DNA of 64,000 nucleotides from Sialis fuliginosa (GCA_961205875.1 OY540818.1:384501-448500), one strand, 5' to 3'; positions 33,786 through 46,257 are shown, counted from the stretch's first letter. Made by a program: numbers and translations. The notes: generated from the letters alone by a model not told the origin.

Positions 33786-34674
33786 CTGAGGACACCGTTT
33801 AACCCCTGTCTTAACAAGGGAGCGGGGCGATTGCCTTCACCGGCCGTCGCGCGAGGATGGATACCTCAATAAAAATCCCCTGCATTCTGGTCTGGATTTG
33901 TGCCGAAGAGATCCATAGTTTCACTACGTGGCCGTCAGGTGAAATCGGTCCCAAGCGAACCAACCTCGGGGCACCCCGTTGTAAATAGCCTAGTTGGGCC
34001 TAAGGGCGTATGGTCCAATGGTCCTTAAGTCGTCCCATCGCGTGGAAATTTTCATGTCTATTACTAAAAACAAAATCGACGAGGAGGAAGTGAAAGCTTT
34101 CGGGAAGAGCCCTAGAGTGGCTAGATTTCCGCCCGGTGGTGCTAGTGGAGCACCGAAGACGTTGGCTCCCAGTTCTGCTGAGAGAACCAGGAAACCTAGC
34201 GTCAATATTGAAGTTCATTCGCAGTCGAGGCATGGCTCGATTGATAACCTGAGCGTTAAGACCTCAGGTAGTTTACCAAGAAGGAATAGGACAGAAGAGG
34301 TAGACATAGACGACGACGATGAACAGGAAGTCATGCACGAATCGGGGCCCCTGAGAGCAATTGGCGACAAACTCAAGAAGTTTGTCCTCAATGACGCCAA
34401 TAAAATCTCTAAGACAGCCGCAGAGTTCATTCTGGCCAGAGCGGCTGAATACGAAGAGATCGCCAGGAAAACCATAACAAGGCGAGAAAAATAAGTTGGA
34501 AGGCTGGAGGGTCAAATTGTTGAGTTAAGACGGCGCAGCGTTACTGATGCCCCCGCCAGTAAACACTCATATGCCGCTGTTGCTCCAACTGCTGCTGCCC
34601 CGACCCTGACCCCTAGGTCCACCAACTTCTGCTAGGCCCAAAGGGCGGGTGAAGACCTTTCCTGTTTTGATTTA
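33786..34674 (+). pseudogene. R1-clade family 2, copy E: partial 5' UTR and ORF1, 3' truncated
   Basis: The copy starts at CTGAGG (33786), the same point of the 5' UTR as copy A. The ORF1 ATG at 34054 (MSITKNKIDEEEV) is followed by the acidic and helical regions to a TAA at 34492-34494. Decayed sequence then runs to GTGAAGACCTTTCC, where the copy ends abruptly at the 5' end of copy F (34675). The 3' half is missing. A 3'-truncated non-LTR copy is unusual and suggests that copy F inserted into it or that recombination joined the two. Confidence 0.8.
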
Positions 34675-35282
34675 GGCGGGAGAGACTATGCCTCTCTAGG
34701 GTGGCTGCACGTGTGTCTGCGGGGCGGGCGGGCGTGCGTGGGCGTCGCCTTGTGTAGGCGGACTGTGGCCACCATGCTGCAGCCTGCTAGCGCGGGGGAT
34801 GGGTCGTGCGTGCTTGTCGGGCTTGTGGCCGCGCGTGTAGTCGCCTTTTTACTTCCTAACCAGAGTGAGATTACCTCCCTCTTTTTTTACCACTCGGTTT
34901 TATTTACAATCTGGGAAAGAGAGCATAGTTTGCCCGGACCTCCTCGTGGTCCCGCTAGGTGCGTCTTGTCCTGTATGAGACGTAGCAGACTTTACGGGCT
35001 AAATCTGAGGGACCCGTTTACCCCCTGTCTTGCAGGGGAGCGGGGCGACTGCCTTCACCGGCCGTCGCGCGAGGATGGACACCTCAATAAAAAAACCCTG
35101 CATCTCAAGGTCTGGATTTGTGCCGAAGGGATGCGTAGTTCTTAGTACGTGGCCGTCAGGTGAAATCGGTTGTAAGCGAACCAACCTCGGGGCACCTGGC
35201 GCACCCCGTTGTATGTAGCCTAGTTGAGTCTAAGGGCGTATGGCTCAATGGTCGTCTTGTCGTCCCATTGCGTGGGAACAGT

Positions 35283-36688
35283 ATGAGTAACCCTAATAAT
35301 AAAACGAGTGAAACGGAGGAGGAGGCTTAAGCCTTTGGGAGGAGCCCTAGAGTTGCTAGGTCTCCACCTGGTGGGAACAGAACACAGTCTTCTGCAACGC
35401 CTGGTTCTACAGGCAGGACTAGGAAACCAAGTCTCAACATCGAAGTCCTTCCCCAGTCGAGACATGGCTCGATGGAAAGCCTGAGCGCTGTGAGCTCTGG
35501 CAGCATTTCTAAAAGGAAAAGGACGGAAGAGACAGACAATGAAGTGGCACCAGAGCAAGAAGTTACGCAGGAATGGGGAAAACTAAGAGCTATCGGGGAT
35601 AAGCTCAGAAAATTTCTCTTCTGTGAGACAAGTAAAATCTCTAAGACTGCGGCAGATTTCATTCTCGCCAGAACAGCTGAGTATGAGGAGATCGCGAGAC
35701 AAGCAGTCTCCAGCAGAGATAAAGAAGTGGGTAGATTGGAGGGCCAGGTTATTGAGCTAAGGCGGCTCAATATTGCTGATGCCCTCCCCCCCCCCCCCCC
35801 CAAACCATCATACGCCTCGGTAGCTGCGACTGCTACTGTACCATCATTGATGCCATCAAGGACCCCTAAGGGTCTTAAAAAGGCCCCTATGGAAATAGCT
35901 CTCACGGGTTCACTAGCCACCACCAGTAGTAAGGGGCGCGTGAAGACTTTCCCAGTCCTTATTAGGTCCATGAAGGAAGGTACCACTAGTGAGGAGGTGA
36001 AGGCTAAGTTGTTTAAGGAAGTTGCGACTGACAGCTCCCTTAACATTAGGGCGGTGGCCATCAGAAGAATAAAGGATGGTGTTGTTATGGAGGTTCCCTC
36101 GGTTGCTGAGAAGGAACAGCTCCTCAACTTTAATAAGTTGGCCGGATTACAGCTTAAAGCGGACACCCCTAGGCCTTCGGGACCTAAGATCATGATTTAT
36201 GGCGTCCCCTCGCCCATCGACAAGGATATTCTCATAAAGGATCTTTATAAAAAGAACCTAGAAGGGAACATTGACATGTCTGAGGCTGTGTTCGTTGGGG
36301 GTCACGTATCCTGTCGAGACGTGGCAGCGAGGAAAATGCGAACGTAGTTGTCGAACTCCCCAATAGGCGGTCCAATGACCTGCTGTGTAGCAGGGGCAAG
36401 ATTTATCTGGGGTGATACTGCCTCCGGGTTAAGGAAACTTACAACGTTGTAAGGTGTTTTAGGTGCTACGGCTTTGGACACCTCGTGGCCACCTGTCCCA
36501 AGGCGACAAATGTATGTAGGGTGTGCGGTGAGGAGGGGCACTTGGGCGACAAATGTAACAATAGGGCAAAATATAACAACTGCTACGAACGGAAGCGCCC
36601 CAGCGACCATGGAACAATGGACAGCGATTGCCCCACTTATAGGGACATGGTACGAAGAATGAGGAGTCGTCTACGCAGCGATGGCTAG
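35283..36688 (+). pseudogene. R1-family-2 ORF1, copy F
   Basis: The ATG at 35283 (MSNPNNKTSETEEEA) is followed by an early TAA at 35328-35330 in place of a lysine codon. The same frame then runs on through KRKRTEET, RLEGQVIELRRL, a C16 tract at 35786-35801 encoding PPPPPP, PSYASVAATA and GRVKTFPVLIRS. A 1-nt deletion near 36295 shifts the frame. TGA replaces the tryptophan in YLGWYCLRV near 36413. The knuckles CFRCYGFGHLVATC and CRVCGEEGHLGDKC are preserved. Overlaps ORF2 at 36681-36688. Confidence 0.87.
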
Positions 36689-37185
36689 CTGCCTCAGACT
36701 TTTGCAGCTGAACTGCCAAAGATCCGCGGTGGTTATGGCCGAATTAGGACTCATTCTGGCTCGAGAGAAGTATGACTTCGCTCTGCTTCAGGAGCCCTAT
36801 GTTCATAACGGCAAGGTCTGCGGTCTGCCCTCCGGTACCAGTGGGGACTTTGTGGCCATGCCCCTCCTTAACCACTACACCGACTGCATCAGCGTCGTAG
36901 CATGCAGTGGCAGTGTTGACCTGTTGGTCATCTCGCTGTACTGCCAGTACGGTGAACCTACCGAGACGTTTACACATCAGCTGGACGGTATTTTGGATAA
37001 CGTAACAAGCAACAACATCCTTATAGCTATGGATGCCAACGCGACGTCCCGGATTTGGCACAGCAAAAATATAAGAAGAGGTGCGCTCAACGCTCTGAAC
37101 GGTGTCATCCTTGAGGAGTCGCTAATCGGTCGCGAACTGTCGGTCCTCAATGAACCGTCCAAGGATTACACCTTTAATGGCCCAA
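36681..37185 (+). pseudogene. R1-family-2 ORF2 N-terminus, copy F
   Basis: The ATG at 36681. Endonuclease motifs LLQLNCQRS, LQEPYV and AMDANATSRIWH are present. About 16 residues between GLPSGT and GDFVAMP are deleted. The copy ends before the SDIDLT motif where foreign sequence begins. Confidence 0.85.
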
Positions 37186-37224
37186 AAACTCAGGAAGTTT
37201 GTCCTCAATGACGCCAATAAGATC

Positions 37225-39740
37225 GTCCAGCTGAATCTACAATTTTCGCGTATAGCTACTGCCGAATTGAGGAATTACTGCGAGGTGAACAAGGTAGACG
37301 TGGCATTCGTCCAAGAGCCTTACTGCCGCCAGGACAAGACCACCCAGAAGTGGTGTATTCCTGGATATGAACCAAACTATAGAGTACTAATTCCAACGGC
37401 TATAATCATTTTCAATTCCAGTTACGATGCATAAACTTAACTCAGTACTCTGATAAGCTTACCATGTCTGCCCAGATCGACTTTGGATCTATGAAGACTT
37501 ACCTCGTAAGTGCATACTTTCTTCCTAGTGAGGATATCCACGTATGTATCAACAAACTGCTGGCCTGGTTAACCCACCTAGACGATAATGTAATATTGGG
37601 ATTTGACTCGAGTTATAAATCGACCCTGTGGCATTCCGAATTTAATGACCCTCGAGGTAATGCTGTCAACAATTTATTGGCAACTCTTGATCTCATTGTC
37701 GTCAATGAACCGGGAAATCTATCTACTTTTAGTGGGCCAAGAGGTGAGAGCAACATCGACGTCACCGCTGTCTCCATGGAAATGACAGACAAAATACACT
37801 CATGGGAAGTAATTGATAACGTGATTAATAGCGACCATAAAGTCATCACGTTCTGTCTTGCCACGAACACGCCTGATCGCAACTACAGAATCGTCCACCG
37901 ATACGAGGACATTAACATTGTCTCGGCATACTGTGCTACGAAATCTATGCTTATAAGCCTCGACAGGACCACACTATGGCACCCACCAGGGAATCTATCG
38001 ACGAACGCGTAAACTCCCTTACACAAGGGCTGATTGCGGTTATTAATCAAATTACTCCCCGAAGACGTATACGTATTGGAACCTAAGTGTGGAAAAGGCA
38101 AGACAGAAACTAATAAAGACCAGGAGGAAATTTCAGAGGAGCGTCAACGACCTCGACCGGGCTGTCAATCGCCGCATTTTCGACCTAGCGAATGCCAAAT
38201 ATAAAAAGGCCATTACCAAGGCTCAAAACATTTTTGTAGAGGAGGACTTGCATAAAACCCCTTGGGGGTTTACCTACAAACATGCTGCTGGGAAAATCCA
38301 TGAACGCACCAGCTTACATGCAGTCAAGGTCAACGATAGAGTCTACACCACAGACATAGCGGAAACTCTCGCTTACACCCTTGAGCACATATTTCCAAAT
38401 GATAACATACACGAAGATCTCCCTTATCACACCTTAGCGAGAAGGACCGCTGACGACTTTGTCGGCGACCTTGACACATCCTTCTCAATAACTGAGGGAG
38501 ATATATCTGATCTGCACCCCCTGCTAAAGTATAAGAAAGCTCCTGGACATGATACTCTGAACAATGAATTCCTCAAAATTGTATTCTCAATTATCACTCC
38601 CTACTTGCATAGACTGCTCGATGATTGCTTTCACCTACAGTATTTTCCGAGCACATGGAAATTAGGCATGCTTACTATGTTCCTTAAGAGTCCGGATAGG
38701 GACCGTGACGACCTCAAGTCAATGAGGCCGATTACCCTTCTTCCGGTCTTTGGCAAATTGTTGGAAAGAATCATTAGAATGTATCTTTTCCGATACATAC
38801 CTGAAGATCAGCTTTACCACCACAACCAATTCGGCTTCCGGACCGGGAAAAACACCACTGGTGCCATTTCCGCTGTGTTAGACGTGGTGAAGACCAACCA
38901 AAAATATGCTGTCGCAGTAATGATCGACATTAGCGGTGCTTTCGACAACTTATGGTAGCCTGAAATCTTTATAGCCTTAAGCAGGAAGAAGGTTCCCCAT
39001 CAATTAATTGGCCTCTTAAAGAGCTACCTGGAAAATCGAAGGGTAGTTTACTAAACAAACCACTGCTCTATGACCAAAGAGCTTACTAGAGGTTGCCCCC
39101 AGGGCTCCGTACTTGGCCCTACCCTCTGGAACCTAATCACCAATAGCCTGCTGGACACTCCGCTTCCTACTGGGTGCTACTCCATAGCGTACGCTGACGA
39201 CATTTGCTTTGGTATTACCGCAGACAGCCGCACAGGACTAGAGAGTAAGGCGAACATGTGCCTAGATATCCTAGCCAATTGGTCCATCCACAACAAACTT
39301 AGTATCTCTAATACTAAATCGTGTTACATATTTCTGAAAGGGTTACTCATGAGAAATCCCAGTATTAGGATGGGTGCGCACACATTAACTCGGCGACAAC
39401 AACTAAGATATCTTGGATTAACCTTGGATGAAAGGCTTTCCTTCCTACCACACATCAACAGGGTCTGCAATGACTCTATTGCTATTTTTCAGAAGTTAAG
39501 AAGGCTTGCCTCCAATGTTACCAAGATAAATAGTAACACTCTTCGGACCATCTATCGATTAGCTGTGATTCCGAAGATCTCCTACGCTGTTCGATGCTGG
39601 GGACATCGAGCCAGCCTAACTCACATCAAGAGAAAATTGGACAGCACTCAAGGAATCTGCTGCCGTACCATCATCCGAGGATACTCCACGATCTCGACCG
39701 ACGCTGCAAATGTCCTTGCTGGGGAAATGCCTCTCTCACA
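37225..39740 (+). pseudogene. R1-clade family 3, copy G: ORF2 fragment
   Basis: The fragment starts VQLNLQFSR at the endonuclease N-terminus, then VQEPYC. The catalytic block normally GDxNAKS reads GFDSSYKSTLWH, so key residues are lost. ESNIDVT and NSDHKV follow. RT: MRPITLLPVFGKLLER, DISGAFDNLW followed by TAG (38956-38958), another stop near 39052, GCPQGSVLGP and YADDICFGI. It continues to GEMPLS at about 39738, then joins ORF1 sequence of another copy. Less GC-rich than family 2. Lacks ORF1, C-terminal zinc finger and 3' UTR. Confidence 0.85.
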
Positions 39741-41119
39741 ACAAAATTAAATCCCAGACTCATCATTTATGATGTGCCCAAAGAGCTTTCGGATCGTCAA
39801 CTTGTCGATAATCTGATCAAGCAGAATACACTGAATGACTTCACTCCATCTGCGAGCGAAATTAAGCCCATAATAAGACTGGTGAATAGGAGAAATTCAA
39901 ATAAACTCAACTGGGTTATTGAGGTGACACCAGAAATAAGAAATTGGCTTATTCAACTTAAGAAGGTATATTTGGGCTGGTCGTCAGTGGGGTTGAAGGA
40001 CTACCTTCGTATTATCAGATGTTATAAATGCCAGAAGTTTGGGCATCTTGCTAAAGAGTGTCTGGGTCAAGAAACTTGTGGAAATTGCTCAGAGAACCAC
40101 ATTACGAAAGACTGCAATAACAAAAATGCTCCTATATGCGCAAACTGTAAGAGGATGGGACTACCCCCTGATGCGGTTAAACATGATACTGCAAGCCGCA
40201 CCTGCAAAGCATACATTAAAAAAGTAGATAGCAGCCTTAATAATATCAATTATGGATAGTAATCAGAAAATTCGCTGCAAAATTCCAAGGTTGCAACCAC
40301 GGAACTCAGATATTATTGCGAGCAGAATAAGATAGATATTGCGATGCTTCAGGAGCCCTACTGTTACCTTGAAACTGCGACGCATGTCTGGCGTATCCTG
40401 GGCTTTGGATCACAACATATAGTTCTTACCCCAAGAATCAGAGATAGATTCTACGCGGCGGTGATAATCTTTAATCCCCTGATTGACTGTATGATCCTAA
40501 CTCAGTTTTCCAATCGCCTGATTGTCACATCAGAGATCGGATTGAGAAATAATCGGTTCTATGCTGTCAGTGCTTACTTCCCACCCAACGATGATATAGT
40601 TGAGATTACTACCGAATTATTCATGTGGTATAATAATTTAAATGATAAGATAATGATTCTGAGTACTGATTGTAATGCAAAATCTGCTCTATGGTTCTCT
40701 ACCCACAATGATCACAGGGGAGAAGTAATGGTTAACTTTCTAGCCACCCTGGACTTAATCGTGGCAAATCAGCCTGGGAACCCTGCAACTTTCAGTGGAC
40801 CGATGGGAGAGAGCAACATCGATGTCACTGTGGCTTCCATTAACATGATTGACCGCGTCTCTGACTGGGTAGTATTGGAGGATACGATACAAAGTGATCA
40901 TCGAGCCATTAGATTTGATATTAGTGTACATAACGCAGCAATCCTTCACAAAACACTACAATTATTCTTATATAGATATGGAGGTTGTGGTGAGGGAAAC
41001 CCACTGCATGCTGGACGAATTAGATAAGAAATTCTATTGGAGACCTACTATAGAGTTGATTGATGAGCGGGTCACGGCCCTTATTCATGGACTGAGAGAA
41101 GTGAGGGACAAAGTGGTGC
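39741..41119 (+). pseudogene. R1-clade family 3, copy H: ORF1 C-terminus and ORF2 endonuclease
   Basis: ORF1 part 39747-40259: NPRLIIYDVP, then knuckles CYKCQKFGHLAKEC and CGNCSENHITKDC, third cluster starting CANC, ending NINYG before TAG. ORF2 ATG at 40252 overlaps that stop by 8 nt (ATGGATAG), but a frameshift follows within 60 bp. Endonuclease then reads LQEPYC, STDCNAKSALW (an S replaces the usual G before D), ESNIDVT and QSDHRA. The copy ends near 41119 within CACAAA, shared with the R2-like fragment that follows, so the junction is at microhomology. Confidence 0.82.
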
Positions 41120-42150
41120 ACAAATCGACCCCCCTGAAAGACTGATTCCCCTGAGTGACGTGCTTGCACCGATCTTAATGAAGGAGATTGTCCAAAGGTT
41201 GGGCAAAACCAAGTCTGACACTGCTGTTGACCCAAATGGGCTCAAAAGGTAAACATAACATGCAAGCCAGCAGCAGCGGTCCTCCATTCATCATAATAAT
41301 AATATCTAATAAACTGCCCATCAATGGAGGAGCAATCATACCATTTTGATACCGAAGGAGGGCAGAGACCCCTCCTTAGTACAAAATCTCCGCCCGATAA
41401 CCATTAGCTCAATCCTGAGTCGTATTTTCTGGGGAGTGATCGACCAGAGATTGAGAAAAGTGGCACGATTCAACCCCCGCCAAAAGGGCTTTGTGTCTGA
41501 GGCGGGGTGCTTCAATAATATGCACGTCCTAAATGAGATGCTCAGACACTCAAAGCGCAATCAGGGCCTGGTCGCAGTGCAATTGGACTTGTCCAAGGCC
41601 TTCAATACGATACCCCATGAAGCCATAGGGCCAGCAGTCTGCCCGAGTATGTGGTAAGACTCGTGGTAGATAGTTACAAGGACGTGTACACGGTCATAGG
41701 GAATGATGGTCATTCCATTCCCGTCATTCTTCTGCGAGTAGTCAAGCAAGGGTATCTCCTTTTGCCCTTTATATTTAATGCTATTATTGATGTCTTGTTA
41801 GCATCACTGGAAAGGCTTCCAGGATATAAGGTAGGGGATGTTGACATCCATGTGCTGGTTTTTGCAGACGACCTCATTTTAACTGCAAACACTGTACCAC
41901 AGGTCAGCGCCCTGCTAGGTGAAACCGAGTCCTTTCTCCGAGGGCTCGGAATTGCAATTTCCGACCCCAAATGTTCCACATTCTAAATTAACATCGGTGG
42001 GGGTAAGGATAAAGTCTCCTGGTATCTAGTAGATCCTGGGATGCAACTCAATGGTGGGGAGCGGATTCCGTATGTGGATGCGGATTCCAGGCTCACCTAC
42101 TTTGGCCTTAATATCTCCCTTGACTCTGCTCAGGGAGTTAGACCGGGAGC
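41120..42150 (+). pseudogene. R2-superfamily RT fragment, copy 2
   Basis: Nearly identical to 7840-8735: IDPPERLIPLSDV, EIVQRLGKTKSDTAVD, LRPITISSILSR, QLDLSKAFNTIPHEA, FADDLILTANTV. Beyond the shared part it retains the thumb (PYVDADSRLTYFGLNISLD near 42068-42110) that copy 1 has lost. The first catalytic motif reads KAFN where copy 1 reads KAFD, and a small deletion near 41625-41640 breaks the frame. There is no CCHC or endonuclease domain: the fragment is fused to an R1-like endonuclease end. Confidence 0.85.
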
Positions 42151-42224
42151 TACGAGTAGTGATACGAGATATATTCCACTTGCCGCAATGCGTCACCAAC
42201 GGTTTTATTTACAGCGGCAAGTGA

Positions 42225-43258
42225 GACGGGGGACTAGGTTTCCCCAGGATGGAGACCATTTCTGTTTGACCACTTTCATGGGACCGTGCGGTTCCAGTAA
42301 CATAGATGTCTCCACAGTTACAGAAGGACTTCTAAGATGTGCGCGTGACTGGCGTGTTGAGGAGGGTCTAATTCTTAGTGATCATCGAGCAATATTATTC
42401 GATATTGATCTGTATGGAATCGACAGACGTGTGGAGCGCAGATCAATATATAATTACAAAGATGTTAAGCTAGACGAATTAATACTAAAGATGGGTTACA
42501 TGCTTAATGAACTTAACGCTGCCTTTATTTGGCGTCCTAATATTTATGAAATTGAAGAGCATGTAGTCACTTTAACTAATGGTTTGACTAAAGTCAGGGA
42601 TCTGGTCGCTCACAAAGTTACATATAAAAAGAAGACCGTAGCTTGGTGGACTGTCTCAGTTGAGTCGGCGCGGAAGCGTCTCAAACAGTGCAGAAAAATA
42701 TATCAACGAAGTGCTAATAATGCAGACAGGGAGATAAATCGACTTACATACAATTCAAGTATTGATTCATATAAGAAAGCTATTTACAAAGCTAAAATTT
42801 CTAGTTGGGAAAGTTTTGTCAAAAATGACCTCTCAAAATCTCCATGGGGATTTACATATTGTAAATTGGCGGCTGATAAATTAAAAATAAAATTAATATG
42901 ACCTAATCAGAGATAATGCTTTGGGTACGCATGTTAATATAAGTGAAACACTTAATAAGATATTGAATAAGGTATTCCCTGATGATGATCGTGCTAGCGA
43001 AACAGCTGACCATCATGCAATCAGAGAGTCTGCTAATTTGACTACTGGAAATTTAGAAATAGATTTTCACGTCACAGAAAGTGACGTACTTGAATTGTAC
43101 CCTAGTTTAGGCAAAAAGACGGCTCCTGGTAAAGACGGCTTGTATTCACAATTTATAAAAATGGCATTTCCAATGCTTGTAACACATCTTCAGTATATAT
43201 TTGATAATTGCTTATTATTCGGATATTTCCCAAAGGTATGGAAGGTTGGCGTATTAAC
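42225..43258 (+). pseudogene. R1-clade copy I: endonuclease end and first part of RT
   Basis: The copy begins in a remnant of the FPPGGD region, lacks the GDLNAKS block, then reads TTFMGPCGSSNIDVS, LSDHRA, FIWRPN, the basic ESARKRLKQCRKIYQRS and SPWGFTY. After two stops near 42899-42912 it continues with VTESDVLELYPSLGKKTAPGK and YFPKVWKVGVLTR. There it stops, joined to ORF1 sequence of family 1 (copy J). The upstream frame is continuous with the R2-like thumb (42041-42901), so an artificial fusion ORF of 286 codons exists. Closely related to element L. Confidence 0.82.
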
Positions 43259-44175
43259 AAGATGCATTCACTAATCAATGAACATACCACAAACGACAAT
43301 CTAAATACAAAACTTGATACCATTTTAGAAAAGCTTGAGGCGTCAAAACCCTCTGGAGCTTTATCAAGTTACGCAGATCATGCTCGTGTCCCAACCATCA
43401 AGAAAGCCCCACCTAAACTAAAAATTCCTGTAAGTAAGTCCATCGATCCCAGAGCGATCTATCGAGTTGTCATCTGTCCTGAAGAGGGCTTCAGGATCAA
43501 GACAAGCACATATCACCAAACGCTCTTGGTATTAAAATTGACAAAATTGTCCGCACCTCAAAGAGCTCCATTATTTTGGAGTCTGAATCCGACAGCATAA
43601 ACAAATTGGTAGGAAACACCGCCCTGACCAAAGCTTATTTAGTGGCTACTCGAGCTGGTTAACTAAACCCAAGAATTCTGCTACATAATGTTCCCTACAA
43701 AATGGATGAGAGACAACTTGTGAACGGGCTTATCGCGCAAAACCTTAATGATCTAAATCATGAAGCCCAGGGGAATATTAAAGTTGTTGTAAAATTGCCT
43801 CGTGGCAACTCTCAACTCAACAACTGGGGCATAGAAACCACCGCCGAAATACGAGACCAAATCATGGAACTTTCCAAAATCTATATTGGATGGTGCTCCA
43901 TCCGAGCTACCGATCATTTATATGTTAAAAAGTGTTATAACTGCCAAAAATATGGCCATTTTGCCAGGAAATGTCGAAGAGAAGTTGCCTGTGGCTACTG
44001 CTCCAAAAGCCACCTTTCTAGGGACTGCCCAAACAAAAGCTCCTTAACATGCCCAAACTGCAACCGAGCGGGTAATGACACAAATTAGTGTAAACATGAC
44101 TCCAATGATAAGAACTGTCCGGTGTATAAAAAACGTCTTGCCTCGATCATATCTAACATCAACTATGGCAGGTAA
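43259..44175 (+). pseudogene. R1-family-1 ORF1, copy J
   Basis: PPKLKIPVSKSIDPRAIYRV, then a frameshift near 43500 and a TAA near 43662. LLHNVPYKMDERQL follows, and the knuckles CYNCQKYGHFARKC and CGYCSKSHLSRDC are preserved, with a TAG near 44085 inside the third cluster. The original stop overlaps the ORF2 ATG by 11 nt (44165-44175), exactly as in the intact copy. Confidence 0.83.
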
Positions 44176-46257
44176 CCATCTCATTAAATTCATCCAGATA
44201 AACCTACAAAGATCGAGACTAGCGACCTCCGAATTGAGGATATATTGTGAAGAGACAAATACTGACATCGCTTTTGTCCAAGAACCATACAACTACTTTG
44301 ACCAGTCAGTCCAAAGATGGTGACAGCCCGGCTTCGGCAGCCACAACAAAGTTCTGACACCAAGTCCAAATTCCAGATTCTACTCTGCAATCATTGTCTT
44401 CAATAACCAGATAGACTGCTTACTTTTAACCAATTACTGCGATATCTACAACACCATAGCAGAAATCTCGTTCCGAAACAAATCCTTATATTGCATCAGT
44501 TCCTACTATCCACCCCCCCCCCCCCCCCAATATGGACATCAAACTATGCACAGCCACTACAACTGATCACCTACATTCTTTTCAGACTGGCAACGTTCTC
44601 TTCTGCGGGGACACAAATTCTAAGTCCACCCTGTGGCACTCCAATGCCACAGATCTCAGAGGCACATGCGTAGAAAATATTTTAACCGCAAATGGACTCG
44701 CAATACTGAATGAGCCAGACCATCTGACTACTTTCTGCAACCCTAATGGCTCCAGCAACATAGACGTAACTGCTGCATCGCGATCACATAGTGATTTCTT
44801 TCACCTGGCACACCCACACCCCGAGCACCATCATCCACCAGTACGGCTTTTGCTATGAAAATATAAACGAGGAAAATTTTGCGAGAGAAACTTGCCAGAT
44901 GATGAGATGATAAGAAAGAATATTCTGTTGGCGGCCTTCCATCTAATCAATCGAGGAACGAGTCACAGCCTTAACTTTTGGCCTAATACGTGTGCGAGAT
45001 CGCGTGTGTATAAAACGGCCGCGTTCCCGACTGCGACATTCTCGACGACGCTTCCAGCGAAGCATCAACGATTATGACCGCCAAATTAATCATGCCCTCT
45101 ATATAAGTGAAGTTGAAGCTTATAAAACTGCGATTACAACAGCTAAAGAGCGTAGTTGGAACCGATTCGTACAAAACGACCTGAATCGCACACCATGGGA
45201 TACTACCTACAAATTATGCACCAAAGACTCCCCAAATACAGATATTAAATACTCCCTCAAAATAGATGACAACTCCTATACTCACACAATGGCAGCAACT
45301 CTTACCGAAACTCTCGCCAATGTCTTCCCCAATGATGATCTTACAGCTGATCTCCCTATGCATAGAGACCTGCGAAACAGCGCGGCGCAGAGCATGCGAC
45401 TGGTGATAAAGATGTTCAATTTTTCATCTCTGAACAAGAGACTGCTGACTTGGCACACTTTCTTAAGAAAAAAAAAGCTCCTGGGTGGGATACTATCCCA
45501 GACGAATTTGTCAAGATGGTTTATCCCTTCATATTTACTTATCTCCAACGCATCTTTGATGATTTTTTTTTTCAAGTCTCCTCCATAGATGCCAACAACT
45601 TACATACCATCTTCAGACTTGCAATAGCACCCAAGATTCTCTACGCTGCATCCTTCTGAGAGCACAACCAATGCATCATCACCAGCGCACAAGCGGCCTG
45701 CTGCCGTGTAGTCATCAGCGGCTACACCTCTGTCTCAGCGGATACAACACTCGTCCTGTCTGGCGAATTAACGCTTCACCTAATCGCCGATCAAAAGTAC
45801 TGCATTGCAAGACTACGAACGGCTAACGTCGCTCCTGTCCTCAACACAGAGATCAACAGGACCAATTATGATAATCACCGAGCAATCGTCCCCCATATCA
45901 ACACCATCATAACCAACATGTGGCAGGAGCACTGGATGAACTCAGCCAAAGGCAGAAATACCTTTCTGCTGATTCCAGACTAACGACCTTTGTACTCCAA
46001 ATACCTTTATATGACAGCCAGTTGACTCAATTTTGCACCTATTCCGTATAGGCAAGATCGACTCCCCTAATTGTACCTCCTGCACTGCACCAGATTCACC
46101 AATTCACATACTTCTCTTCTGTCCAAAATATAACGATGAAAGACTTCACCTCCGCTAATATCTTGGATACTGGTCAAATCGTGCACATGAGATCATCCAC
46201 CCCGATCGAATCAATGAGCTGCACGCGTTCATAATCTTTTACCACCGCCAAAACCTG
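44165..46257 (+). pseudogene. R1-family-1 ORF2, copy J, RT deleted
   Basis: The ATG at 44165. FIQINLQRSR and VQEPYN are followed by a TGA near 44321. A C16 tract at 44513-44528 replaces C7 of the intact copy and shifts the frame. CGDTNSKSTLWH and SNIDVT remain; the SDH block is damaged. LRHSRRRFQRSINDYDR and KKKAPGWDTIPDEF follow. At about 45572 the sequence jumps from the first RT block to VSSIDANN, deleting roughly 280 codons with both catalytic RT motifs. The C-terminus is decayed; the zinc finger reads CTSCTAPDSPIHILLFC. Confidence 0.85.

Larger units (their letters stand above)
34675..37185 (+). mobile_element. R1-clade family 2, copy F: intact 5' end, truncated in the ORF2 endonuclease
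   Basis: The copy starts GGCGGGAGAGACTATG as in copy C and has a ~600-bp 5' UTR, a damaged ORF1 and the first ~165 codons of ORF2. It stops at FNGP (37185), followed by a 39-bp piece of ORF1-type sequence and then a different element (G). No 3' UTR. Confidence 0.85.
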
